Below, in pieces: positions 1 to 13,000 of a stretch of DNA of 64,000 bases (position 1 is its first letter; the number at the start of each line of letters is the position of its first letter). The DNA is taken from contig JAEZRV010000045.1 in assembly GCA_023444055.1 (NCBI GenBank), forward strand, positions 15,540 to 79,539, written 5' to 3'. The position numbers and the translations under genes are program-made. Under the pieces are notes generated by a model. That model worked only from the letters and a program-made list of their open reading frames with translations, did no database searches and was not told where the DNA came from. Source of the DNA: Bacillota bacterium (lineage in GTDB: Bacteria > Bacillota > Clostridia > Acetivibrionales > DSM-1351).

Positions 1-721
1 TCTTATAGAAATACCCTTCAGTAGCCTCTTTACTAAATTGCTTTTCCCAGTCGGCTTCAAATGATAACGCATTTATCAAACACATTACTGTAGCAGGGTC
101 TAAACTTTTAATTATTTCCTTAATAAGTCCATTGGTATTGTAATTTACCCAATTATTGATATCAGTCAAGGTGGATTGCTGACTGAAATCAGCTTTATAT
201 ATAGAAGCTCTGTAAAAATCAGCATTTGTCTGCAAAAAATTAGGGTTAATCTTGGATGCTATATTATATTTATACCAGATGGAATTAGCTAAATTGAATT
301 TACAGTAGCCGCTATCCCTCAAAATATTGCTAAAAACGAAATTAAAATAGTTTATCTGTTTTAATGAAAGCTTATTCTGACCCAATAGCATTAAAAACTG
401 ATCAAGTGTTGCTTCATTTGCACCGTTTGCTGTCATTCCCAATGCCAGAGAAACAGATGTAGGTGACACCAAAGAATTATTATCTATATTAATAGACTCC
501 CTGAATATATTAAATGAAAAATCTGTTGTAGCTGTAACAAAGCCTTGTGGTAAAATTGGGGCTCTTACTAAATTAGCAGGAGTATAACCATTTGATAAAC
601 TTTCTGATTCCGCCAGAGCGGTACCAGCTCCGGAAAAGATTGAGACAATGACTAACGCTATTACCGATACGAACGTTAGTATTCTTTTTTTCTTGGATAA
701 GATTTTAGAATTAGTACTCAT
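1..721 (-). CDS. Secreted serpin (serine/cysteine protease inhibitor), 3' end outside window
   Basis: The reading frame runs from an ATG at 721-719 leftward off the window, giving about 240 residues of a family usually near 400. It begins with a lysine-rich n-region, a hydrophobic stretch (about residues 15-33) and an ALA|ES-like signal-peptidase site, so export is likely. The mature part has serpin landmarks: SPTSVSLALGMTANGANEAT (helix A/B region), a Gln/Leu-rich segment after it, and NALSFEADWEKQF, the equivalent of the serpin NAIYFKGxWExxF motif. The ribosome site AAAGGAGG lies 6-7 nt before the start. The reactive-centre loop lies beyond the window, so target specificity and any C-terminal dockerin (known in Clostridium thermocellum serpins) cannot be judged. 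It is divergent from the PKS/NRPS gene. Family assignment is firm from motifs; role as protector of secreted enzymes is inference. Confidence 0.85.
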   Translation of the reverse strand, partial: MSTNSKILSKKKRILTFVSVIALVIVSIFSGAGTALAESESLSNGYTPANLVRAPILPQGFVTATTDFSFNIFRESINIDNNSLVSPTSVSLALGMTANGANEATLDQFLMLLGQNKLSLKQINYFNFVFSNILRDSGYCKFNLANSIWYKYNIASKINPNFLQTNADFYRASIYKADFSQQSTLTDINNWVNYNTNGLIKEIIKSLDPATVMCLINALSFEADWEKQFSKEATEGYFYK

Positions 722-1067
722 TTGTTAATCCTCCTTTAATAATTATGCTTTAGTCCAATTAGCAGGACTTGTGTGGAAAACTATGACATTATTATACCAT
801 ATATTTACACTAAAATAAAATTGTTTATAATAAGTGGGAAAAAGCTTTAAAAAATTTGCTTATAAAAATTAAGAATTTTTCAGATCTGAGTAGATTTAAG
901 AAAAAGCTATATTTAGTTGTACTTATTAGTAAAATATTATATGATCGTATATATTTACATAAAAGTCAAAAATATAACTTCAAAATATGACATTCTGATA
1001 GATGAGACAAGAATTTCATAGAAAAAAGTCCTGGGTGATTTTAAAATTTTTACAAAAGGATGATAGT
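722..1067. other. Divergent intergenic region between serpin and PKS/NRPS
   Basis: This is about 345 bases of very AT-rich DNA that must hold both promoters. I see several A/T tracts but no -35/-10 pair good enough to name. An upstream in-frame ATG at 1002 exists, but the ATG at 1068 has the better ribosome site. Confidence 0.5.
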
Positions 1068-4000
1068 ATGCAAAGTATAAAGAATTATATTTATGAGCAG
1101 GTCGCAGCAAATAAGTTGCCTGTAAATGATGCTGCAAAAATGTTGAGGGAATTTCACGAAAGTTTAAATAATATTGAGGATGATATAGCCATAATTGGTA
1201 TGTCAGGAAAATTTCCTATGGCAAGGAATCTAGACGAATACTGGGAAAACTTAGAAAACGGGGTCGATTGTGTAAGCAAATTTCCTGATAACAGAAGGGA
1301 GTATATGGATTTCCACCTACCACAGGTGCTAAAGCCTGGAGATAATCCATACAAGGTACAGGGTTTTCTTGATGATATCGACAAATTTGACGCAAGCTTT
1401 TTTAATATGACTCCAGCTGAAGCGAATTTGGTAGAACCATCCCAAAGGTTACTTCTACAGACAATATGGGAAGCAATAGAAGACGCTGGTCTTGGAGGTG
1501 ACAAGCTTTACGGTCATAAAGCTGGAGTTTATGTGGGAAGGGCCACATTAGGTGAATCGACCTACATGGAATTTCTTAATGATTTTGATATGGTTGCTTT
1601 TACAGGCTCAGTCAATGCCATTACTGCAAGTCGTATATCATACTTCCTTAATTTGAAGGGCATGAGCCTTGTGGTGGATACAGCATGTTCATCGGGTCTT
1701 GTTGCACTGCACTTGGCAAGCCAATCGCTTAAAAATAAAGAATGTGAGGTTGCAATAGTTGGTGGCGTGAGTCTCAATTTGTTCCCACTCAAGGAACATT
1801 CGCTAGACCTACTGGAGTCTTCAGACTCTACATTGAGACCATTTGACGGGAAAGCCAATGGTACGGTATGGGGAGAAGGAATATGTGCTGTGATAATAAA
1901 ACCGCTAGGCAAGGCTATACTTGACGGCGATAATATTCATGCAATAATAAAGGGTAGTGCGTGCAACAACGATGGAGCTTCAAACGGAATCACAGCGCCT
2001 AATCCTATTGCACAGGAAGAATTGCTTGTAAAACTATGGGATAAGACCAAAGTTAATCCACAAACTATTTCATACATTGAGACGCATAGTACTGGTACTC
2101 CAATAGGTGACCCAGTAGAAGTACGGGCATTGACAAATGCGTTCAGAAAATTTACTGACAAAAAACAGTTTTGCGGTATAGGAACAGTTAAGGCTAACAC
2201 AGGTCATCTTATTGCATCATCAGGTCTAGCAGCATTAATCAAAGTGGTATTATCTTTTAAGCACAAAAAGATTCCCAAGACAATTAATTTTGAACAAATC
2301 AATCCATACATTAATCTTCAGGAATCTCCTCTTTATGTAGTAGACAAACTGAATAAATGGGAAAAAGAAGGGCAACCAAGAAGGGCGGGTGTCAGTTCGT
2401 TTGGTCTGAGTGGGACAAATTGCCACGTGATTTTGGAAGAAGCACCGGAATTAGATAATACTGCAGAACCATGTGGCGGAGTGATGTATATTATGACTAT
2501 TTCTGCCAAGAATGAACAGGTGTTAAAAGATCTTTTAAATAGCTACAGGGAGTTTGGGGAAAAGGATGAAAGTAGTAGGCTTGAGGATATATGCTATACC
2601 GCGAATACAGGAAGAGGTCACTATAGCTATAGGATAGCGTTGATAGTAAAAAATAAAGAAGACTTGTTTGAGAAGATAAAAAGTATATTGGAAAGGGAAC
2701 TTTCAGATATAAATGATAAATTCGTATATTATTCCCATGCGCGTATAGCAGCTTCAGCTGAACCAATTGCACAAAATTGGAATATCACAGAGAGCAAAAA
2801 TAAAGAGTTAACCAAAAAGGCTACCGAAATGGTCAATGAGTTTATAGCCACAAGCATGAATAATGCAGAGATAGCACAAGAGATATGTATGCTGTACGTA
2901 AAAGGGAGTAGTATAGAATGGAACAGCTTGTATAAGGAAAGAAAAGTAAGGAGGATAAGCCTTCCAGTGTATCCTTTTCAGAAAAACAAATGCTGGATAC
3001 CCGATGTCAGGAAGAAGATGCCGGCTAGCGTGAAAGAAAAAGAAAGAAAGGCTTTACATCCTTTAATCGATATGTGTTTAGCGGAGTCGTTGGAGCAAGA
3101 TATTTACCTGACATTATTTAAGCCTGAAAAGCACTGGGTCATGGAGGAGCACAGGATAATGGATTTGCCAGTTATTCCTGGAACTGCATATATTGAAATG
3201 GCGTTCTGGATAGGTGAAATTTACTATCCTGGAAAGACACTAGAATTAAAGGATGTGTCATTTATATTGCCAGCGGTATATAGGGAACCTGAGGCACTTG
3301 AAGTTCAGACAATAGTGAAGAAGTGCAAAGATTTTTTAGAGTTCATAATTACAAGTAAAAAGAGCAATGAAGACGAAGGCAGCAAAAGTAGGTGGGATGA
3401 GCATGTACGTGGCAGAATACAGCCTGTAAAAAGTGAAAAGCCATCTACGATTAATATAGAAGAAATTATCAAAGGGTGTGGGAGGAAAGAAACAGGAATT
3501 GACCTAAACAAAATTACAAATGGGATGATAAAGTTTGGACCTAAATGGGATAATTGCCAGAGGTTGCACATCGGTAATAATATTGCTATTGCTGAGATGA
3601 TCCTAAATGAAGCTAATAGGGAGGATGCACACGAATATTTACTTCATCCTTCTCTTATGGATGTAGCTGTGAATGTTGCCTGCTTTTATACTTTAAACGA
3701 TAAATATCTGCCTATGTCATACGGAAGTATGAAGATATACAGCACTATTCCGGCGAGGTTTTACAGTTTGATAACGAGGAAGGATAATACAGGCAGTAAT
3801 ACTGAAATAGTGACTTACGACATAGTTCTTGTAGACCAAATGGGTGAAATCTTAGTTGAAATATTTGATTATTCATTAAAAAAGATAAACGGACTTGAAA
3901 AGTTCCTTGTAAAAGACAATCTGTTTTCAGTTTTAAAGTGGATACCGCTAGATATAGAAAGAGAAACACAGGTTAAGAAAAAAAATGGAACGATCCTCAT

Positions 4001-7000
4001 ATTGAATGACCAAAACGGTATGTCAAAAAAGTTAGCTGAAAATTTTGAGTACAGCGGTAATAAGGTAATACAGGTAGGATTGGGCAGAAGATTTGAAAGG
4101 TTGGGGGATAACAGCTATATAATAAGAGGCACAGAGAGCGATTATGACAAGTTATTTGAAGAAATATCCAGTGAGAATGTATCCCAAATACTTCATATGT
4201 TTTCTATTACGGGAAGAAACGATAATGAAACTGTTGAAGAACTGGAAGATGAAATAAAAATAGGAGCATACAGCTTGTTTTATCTTACTAGATCTATGCT
4301 TAAAAAAGGGAATATCGATACAATGGATATAGTTCTTGTGACAGAGAATACATATGAAGTGACAGGTGTGGAAAAAAATCTAAAGCCAGCGAATGCAGCA
4401 TTGATTGGGTTGGGTAAGACTGTGTCAAATGAATATGTAAATCTAAGGTGCAGGAGTGTAGATATAGATAGCAATACCGAAACTAAAACTTTGGTAGCCG
4501 AGTTTGAGTTATCAGAAAGTTGTTATATGACGGCTTATAGGGATGGCAGGAGGTACGTTGAGGAAGTAGACGGGCTCAATATAGAAAAGGTGGAAAAGCA
4601 TAGGCTTGAAGTTAGGGATACAGGTGTGTACATAATAACAGGGGGAACAGGTGCAATAGGATTAGAAGCTAGTAGATATCTTGCATCGAAGAATAGGGTA
4701 AACCTAGCACTTGTAAACCGTTCCAAGATGGTCGAAAGGGAAGAATGGGATGGAATACTGGAAAGAGGAGAGAATGTAAAGCTCTGTAATATATTAAAGG
4801 TAATTCGTGATATAGAAGCAGAAGGCTCGGTAGTGTCCTGCTACAGTGCGGATGTATCCAAATTGGATGAAATGAAGGCGTTGATAGAAGGACTGAGGGC
4901 GAAGTATGGAAGGATAAACGGTATAATTCATAGTGCGGGGATAGCTGGAGACGGGTTTATAATACAGAAAGATGAAGAGGTATTTAACACTGTAATTCGT
5001 CCTAAAATATATGGGACATGGATAATGGATCGCCTGACAAGGGAAGACAAGCTCGACTTCTATGTTATGTTCTCGTCGGTGGCATCGTTAATAGGTGTAC
5101 CCGGACAGGGTGATTACACTGCTGCAAACTCATATATGGATGCATTTGAGGCCTATAGGAACAGCCTAGGATTACAGACGATGACCATAAATTGGCCAGC
5201 ATGGAAGGAAGTCGGAATGGCTGTGGACTACAGAGCTAATACGGATACAGTATTTAAAGCCATATCCACCAAACTAGCAATGGAATTATTTGATAATGTG
5301 ATGAATATGAAAATAAAAAGGGTTGTAATAGGTGAATGGAATTATGGCTCTGAGATTATAGATTACCTGCCGTTAAGATTTTCAAGCCGGCTAAAGGCAC
5401 ATATGGTAAAGATGACTAATAAACTGGAATTGAGTGCAGTGGAGGTAAAGAATGTAACGGATATGTGTCTTAAAGGAAGAAAGGATGACAAGTATACCGA
5501 TACCGAGATAAAGATTGGACAGATTTGGTCAGAGGTACTAGGATACAATGAAATAAACATATATGACAATTTATTTGCTCTTGGTGGAAATTCAATCATA
5601 GCGATGAAGCTTTTAAATAGTATAAACGAAAGTATGGAAATTACTATAAGCGTTAGTGAGATATTTAATTATATGAATATAGCCGAGCTTGCCAAGTTCA
5701 TTGATCAGAAGACTTCAAAAGACACGGCGCCCGGTGCGGAACATGTGACAATTATTCCTGCCGTTTCCGCAGGTTACTATCCCGTTTCGTCAGAGCAAAA
5801 AAGACTGTATGTATTACATTGCCTTGCTCCTGATTCCGTTAACTATAATGTATCAATGGTGATGGTAATTGAAGGGAAAATCGAGCTTTCATACATAGAA
5901 GAAGTATTTGAAAAATTAATTCAAAGGCATGATGCATTAAGGACATACTTCCAACTGGTTGACGGGAATGTTGTACAGAGAGTGTTAGATAATATTTCTT
6001 TAAAGATAGAGTACCAAGAAGATGATGAGGGAAAGATAGACGATATAATAAGAGGCTTTATTAGACCGTTCGACCTGGGTGAAGCACCTCTATATCGTGC
6101 AAAACTGGTTAGGGCGGCTGACGAAAAATACTATTTAATATTAGATAGCCATCATATAGTAACTGACGGTAGCTCGGCAGGCATATTAATTTCGGAATTA
6201 TTTACTTTGGTGAGCAGAAAATCCTTACCTGAATTAAGGCTTCAGTACAAGGATTATGCGGTATGGCAAAATAGTGTATCAGGTCTGAATGCAATAAAAT
6301 CACATGAAGAATTTTGGCTGAATGAGCTCTCAGGTGATATTCCGGTACTAAACATACCGTTGGATTGTCCAAGACCTGCTGTACGAAACTTTGAAGGAAA
6401 GGTACTCGAGTTTGTATTAGACAAGGACTTGACCTTGAAATTAAAGAAAATATCAAGTGATAGTAATACAACCTTATTTGTAACATTGTTGGCTGCATAT
6501 AATGTATTACTTTGGAAGTATACTGGACAGGAGGATATAATAGTAGGCTCTCCTGTAAGGGGAAGGGTACATGCTGACTTGGAAAATGTAATTGGTATGT
6601 TTGTTAATACTCTGCCAATTAGGAGTTACCCTGTTGGAGACAAGAGCTTTGAGGTGTTTTTGAAGGAAGTAAAAGAGAGAGTATTAAAAATGCTAGAAAA
6701 CCAAATATACCGTTTTGAAGAGCTGGTTGAAAAACTTGAGCTTACGAGAGATACCAGCAGGGACCCGTTATTCGACACTATGTTTGTATTCCAGAATATT
6801 GGAAAAGGTATTGAAATAACTGATGCAGGAATGCAGTTGATCGAAAAGGAACTTGATGACCTAAAATTCTATACATATAAATTCGATCGGAAAACGTCAA
6901 AGTATGATATCACATTAGAGATAATTGAAAGGAATGAGCAATTAGTATGCTACATTGAGTATTGTACCAAACTGTTTAAAGAAGAAACAATTCAAAGGAT

Positions 7001-10000
7001 GATAGGTCATTTCAAAAATGTAGTAATTGAAATATCAGATAATCCTAGTGTTATTCTTTCGGATATTGAGATGCTATCGGCAAGTGAGAAAGAAAAACTG
7101 TTTGGTTTCAATAATACTTTGCCAGGAAATTCAGAGTACCAGTCTATATGCGAGATTTTTGAAGAACAAGTAAAAAAGAGACCTGATAACATTGCAGTGG
7201 TGTTTCAGTATAAACATCTTACATATATGGATTTAGACGAACGGGTAAACCAACTGGCAAACTATTTAATTGAAGTTCACAAAATAGAAAACGGCACACT
7301 TGTGGGAATATTAATGGAGAGAAGTGAGCTGGTAATAATAAGTATATTGGGCATTCTAAAAGCTGGTGGAGCGTACGTTCCAATCGATACTGGTTATCCT
7401 GAAGAAAGGATGAAATTAATCATTGATGATGCGGATATCGGTATAGTTATTTCTACTCATGAACATATAAGTGTATTGGATAGGCTGCAGATTCAATGTA
7501 AATCTTTTCACACGTACTTGTGCATGGACACTGGGAATATTGACTTGATAGAAAAAGATGAACAGAGAAAAGAAAAATCAACTATAAACGAAAAAAGCAA
7601 ATATCAGCATGGAAATAAAGCATTGGAAAAACAGCCTAAAGAACTTTTGCGTACACCATTAAAGCCTTTAGATACAGCGTATGTAATTTATACGTCAGGT
7701 TCAACAGGGAAGCCTAAAGGCGTAATGGTTGGGCATGGCAGTGTTATTAATATATTAATGGCTCTGCAAGAAGAATATCCTCTTATTGAGACAGATTCTT
7801 TCCTTTTTAAGACCACATACACTTTTGATGTCTCAGTAGCCGAGTTATTTGGCTGTTTTTTGGGAGGAGGAAAATTAGTTGTTCTGCCTAGAGGCGAGGA
7901 AAAGGAGCCAGAAGGGATTTTAAAGGCCGTAGAAGAGTATGACATTACTCATATTAATTTTGTTCCGTCCATGTTAAGTGTATTCATTAACTACTTAAGC
8001 CAAAAAGATGCCTGCATTGTACAAAAACTTAAATACATCTTTGCAGCAGGCGAAGCTTTATCTGCTGAGATAGCAAACAGGTTTTATAACCTGGTTAAGG
8101 ACGTAAGGCTAGTAAACTTATATGGTCCTACTGAATCAACTGTTTATGCTACAAGATATTCTTTGGAGTATTCTACTCAGTATATGAATGTTTCTATTGG
8201 GAAGGCATTTAAGAATATACAAGCCTTTGTTTTAGATAAACATAATAAAATGCAGCCTGTAGGTGTACCAGGCGAACTTTACCTTGGAGGACGCGGTGTA
8301 GCTATAGGTTACGTAAACAACATAAAACTTACGAATGAAAAGTTTATCCCCAACCCGTTTGTTCCAGGTGAAAGGATTTATAAGACGGGTGACTTGGTAA
8401 GGTGGCTAGAGGATGGAAATCTGGAGTTTTTAGGAAGAATTGATAACCAGGTAAAGATAAGGGGTTATAGAATTGAACCAGAGGAAATTGAAGCACAGTT
8501 ATTAAAATATATGACTGTTAGAGATGCTACTGTTGTTGCTTATACTGATGAGAATGGAGATAAATATCTCTGTGCCTATATAGTATGTGATAGCGAGCAA
8601 AAGGAAGAAAATATAAGAAGCTTTCTTGTAAGCAGGCTTCCTAATTATATGATTCCAAAGTATATAATATTGATGGAAAGATTGCCACTATCGGTCAATG
8701 GGAAAGTTGACAGAAAAAGTCTGCCCAGACCGCAAAACAGTATAATAGATAGACTTGTTGATTATGTGAGCCCTAGGGATGAAGTTGAAGAGATTATAGC
8801 TGGAGTTTGGGGAGAAGTTCTTGGCTTAAAACAGGTTGGAATTAATTACGATTTCTTTGAAATAGGGGGAGATTCCATAAAGGCTATTCAGATTTCTGCC
8901 AAGCTTAGAAAATATGGGTTAAAGCTGGATATAAAGGATTTATTCCGATACCATAGAATAAGCGAGTTACGAAGCTATATTGTATCGGATGTCGAGTATC
9001 TTCATGAAAGAGGGGAATATTTAACAGATTCCAAGGTAGTTGAACATATCAAAGAACAATTAAATATTCCCAATATTGATATTAAAGCTGTGTATGACCT
9101 CACTCCTATGCAAGAAGGTATGCTGTTTCATTCACTTATGACTAGAGATGAATGGGCCTATTATGATCAATATGAAATTCGTATCAATGGAAATATAGAT
9201 ATGAGCATATTTAAGGAAAGCTGGAATACGGTAGTAAGCAGGCATGATATACTTAGGACTGTTTTTTGGTGCAAAAATACTGATAAGCCTAAGCAAGTTG
9301 TTTTAAAGGAAGTGGGAGAAAAATTTTATTTTGAGGATATATCAAATCTTGATAAAAGTGAAATTGAATCTTATATTTGCGATTTTAAAAACAGTGATAT
9401 TAAAAACAAATTTGACTTATTCAGAGAACCTGCAATGAGAATATCAATGTTAAAAGTGGGTGAACAGTCATATGTTGTTTTGTGGTATTTCCATCATATT
9501 GTATTAGATGGATGGAGTCAGGGAGTGTTGATAGATGAACTTCTACAGGTATATAGCTGTAAACTTAAGGGCACTCCTCTTTATATGGGCAATCCATATC
9601 CATTTGCAAATTACATAGACTGGGTTAATCAGAAAAATCAGGATGAAGCTAGGGAGTATTGGAATAGATACCTTGAGGAATATCAAAGCCTAGCAAGTAT
9701 TCCAAAGGTCAGTATAGAGCAGGAGAATAGTAACTATGAATTTAAAAAATTTAACTTTTATATTGATAAGGAATATACTCTTTTACTGGAGGATATTGCA
9801 GAGAAAAACTGTGTAACACTTAATATAGTGTTTCAAACAATGTGGGGGATTCTGCTTCAAAAGTATAATAATACAGATGATGTAGTATTTGGTGCAGTTG
9901 TATCTGGTAGGTCACCTGAGATTGAAGGGATAGAATCAATAGTTGGCTTGCTGATAAATACCATACCAGTGAGAATTAAGTGTAAGGATACGCAAACCCT

Positions 10001-13000
10001 ATCTGAAGTTTTAAGACAAATTCAGGAGGATTCACTAAAATCTAAGGATCATGAATACTTCCCGTTATATGAAATACAGAATGACCATACACTAAAGGGC
10101 GACCTGCTGGATCACATTATTGTGTTTCAGAATTTTCCTATGAATAATTCAAGGCGTGGCAAAGTATTTGAGGACTTCTTTGTGACTGACATTAATACGG
10201 TTGATCAAACAAGCTTTGACTTAAATATCATGGTCATACCTGAAGAGGGTTTAAATGTAATATTTAAATATAATGCATATGTTTATGATATGGATTTCTT
10301 AGAAGATGTAGCCTGCAATTTCAGGCAGATTATAAAGTTAATTTCTAGGAAATCTGATATAACGCTCAAAGAGCTAAAGGCTTTAATTAACCATGATGCA
10401 AGCAGAATACTTATGGATTTCAATGAAGACCTGAACGATTTGAGAAGCCTATATTACAAAAGCAGGATTGTAATTGAAAGTACAATACAGGATCAACTAC
10501 GGACAAGTTTCCAAAAATATTCAGATAAAATAGCCATAGAGTATGGTGATAAAGTACTGACCTATTATGAGCTAGACTCTAAGAGCAGTATTATAGCAGG
10601 ATGGATTATTAAAGAGAATTTAGCAAAAGGCACCCATATAGGAATTCTTTTAGATAGCAAGATTGAATTGATTTTTACAATTATAGGTATTTTAAAAGCT
10701 GGATGTGTCTTCGTGCCGCTTGATTCGAATTATCCTGATCATAGATTAAGAGCAATGGCTTCTACAAGTGAACTAAAAATAATATTAACAGACATTAGAA
10801 ACTTAGACAGAATAGAAGATATATTAATAGACTGTTCTGAAGTGGTAGGGGGTAAGTTGATATGTGATATAGTTGAAGCTTCATCTCAAAAAAGTGATGT
10901 TATACTACCTGAAAATCTATATACTGCGGATGATAAAATATATATATATTTTACATCAGGAACTACAGGTGTCCCAAAAGCCATCATTGGACGGAACAGA
11001 GGTTTACTGCATTTTGTATGTTGGGAGACAAATACAATAGGCATAGACGAAAGTTTCCGTGTTAGTCAGCTTACTTCTCCAGGATTTAATGCATATTTAA
11101 GGGATGTTTTTGTTCCATTATGCTCTGGAGGTACCATATGCATTCCAGAGAGCAGGGAAATAATACTAGAGTCAGATAGCCTTGTTAATTGGGTGGAAAA
11201 GTCAGGGGTGAGGCTTGTACACTGTACTCCTAGCCTGTTTAGATTAATTAATTCTGTTTCTTTGACCCCAAATAGTTTAAAGAATGTTGAATATGTATTA
11301 ATGGCAGGTGAAAGGATTATACCAAAAGAGCTGGAACACTGGTATGCAGTATTTGGAGATAGGATACAATTGGTTAATCTTTATGGATCTACAGAGACGA
11401 CTATGGTAAAGTTATTTTATTTCATAGATGAAACGGATGCTAAGAGAAGGATTATTCCAGCAGGAAAGCCTATGAAGGGTGCGAAAGTAATAGTAGTGGA
11501 TGACAACTTCAATGTATGTCCTGTAGGAGGCATTGGTGAAATACTCATACGAACACCATATAGAACCTTTGGATATTACAAAAGCCAAGAAATGAACAAG
11601 GATAAATTTATACCAAATCCATTTTGCAATAATCCAGAAGATATATTATACAGGACTGGAGACTTAGGAAGGATACTGCCAGACGGAGAACTGGAGTGTA
11701 TATGCAGGATGGATAGGCAGGTTAAAATAAGAGGAGCAAGAGTTGAAATTTCGGATATAGAAAATACACTCATGTCTTTTGGTGGCGTAAAGGCGTGTGC
11801 GGTTGCTGCCAATGAAGATAAAAAGGGCATCAAATATCTTTGTGCATATATTTTGTTGGAAAATACCGACGAAAAACCTTTGCTAACAGATGTGAGAAAC
11901 TTTATGGCTAAAAATTTGCCTGATTACATGATTCCCCAGTTTTTCAGGATAGTAGACAAAATTCCTTTCACACAAAATGGAAAAGTTGATTATGATGCTT
12001 TGCCAAAACCTGAAGACATAATAACTGAGGAGCTTTTAGTACCAAGGGATGAAATTGAGGAGGAAATGGCAAGCATATGGTGTGAAATACTTGAAGTAGA
12101 GAGCATTGGTATTAATCAAAACTTCCTTCAGGTAGGTGGACACTCTTTAAATATGATGACACTTATTTCTAAGATTAACCAAAAATTTGGAGTTAAAATT
12201 TCTCTGGAACAGTTATTTACTAATCCAACAATAGAGGCAATTTCAGATTATATCAGAAGCTCGAAGAGGGATGCTTTTAAATCTATTCAACCGGTAGAAA
12301 AAAGGGTATATTACCCATTGTCTTTCGCTCAGAAAAGGATGTTTATATTAAGCCAATTTGAAGGTCAAAGTACCAATTATAACATTTCTGAAGCATTTAT
12401 TATTAATGGAAAGTTCGACTTTATGGAATGCAAGGAGGCATTTAGAAGTCTTATTAACAGACATGAAAGTTTAAGGACTTCATTTGATATGATAGATGGT
12501 GAACCCGTTCAGTATGTGCATGATGAAGTGGATTTTGATATAGAATATGAAGAAATAGATGGACAGGACTTGAATACCAGTATAACTGCATTTATCAGAC
12601 CATTTGTTTTAAAAAATGTTCCTTTAATAAGAATTGGAGTCTATAAAATTACAGATACAAAAAATGTTTTAGTCTTGGACGCTCATCACATAATATTTGA
12701 CGGATTATCTTTTAATGTTGCAATAAAAGATTTTGTTTCACTCTACAAAAGTCACGCGCTTCCATTATTAAAAATACATTATAAAGATTTTTCTGTGTGG
12801 CAAAATGATTTGCTTTTGAAAGGCATAATAAAAAAACAAGAGGAGTATTGGTTAAATAAACTCGGAGGGGATATTCCTGTTCTTAATATGAGCACGGATT
12901 ATCCAAGACCAGCTATACAGAGCTTTAATGGTGATAAGTTTGAAATGGACATAAGTAAGGAATTGACGGGACGGCTGAAGAGCCTTGCATTAAATGAAGG

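Noticed and set aside
1002..1067. Upstream ATG at 1002 as start of the PKS/NRPS
   Set aside because: It has no ribosome site; ATG 1068 has AAAAGGA at good spacing and gives the usual short lead into the KS.
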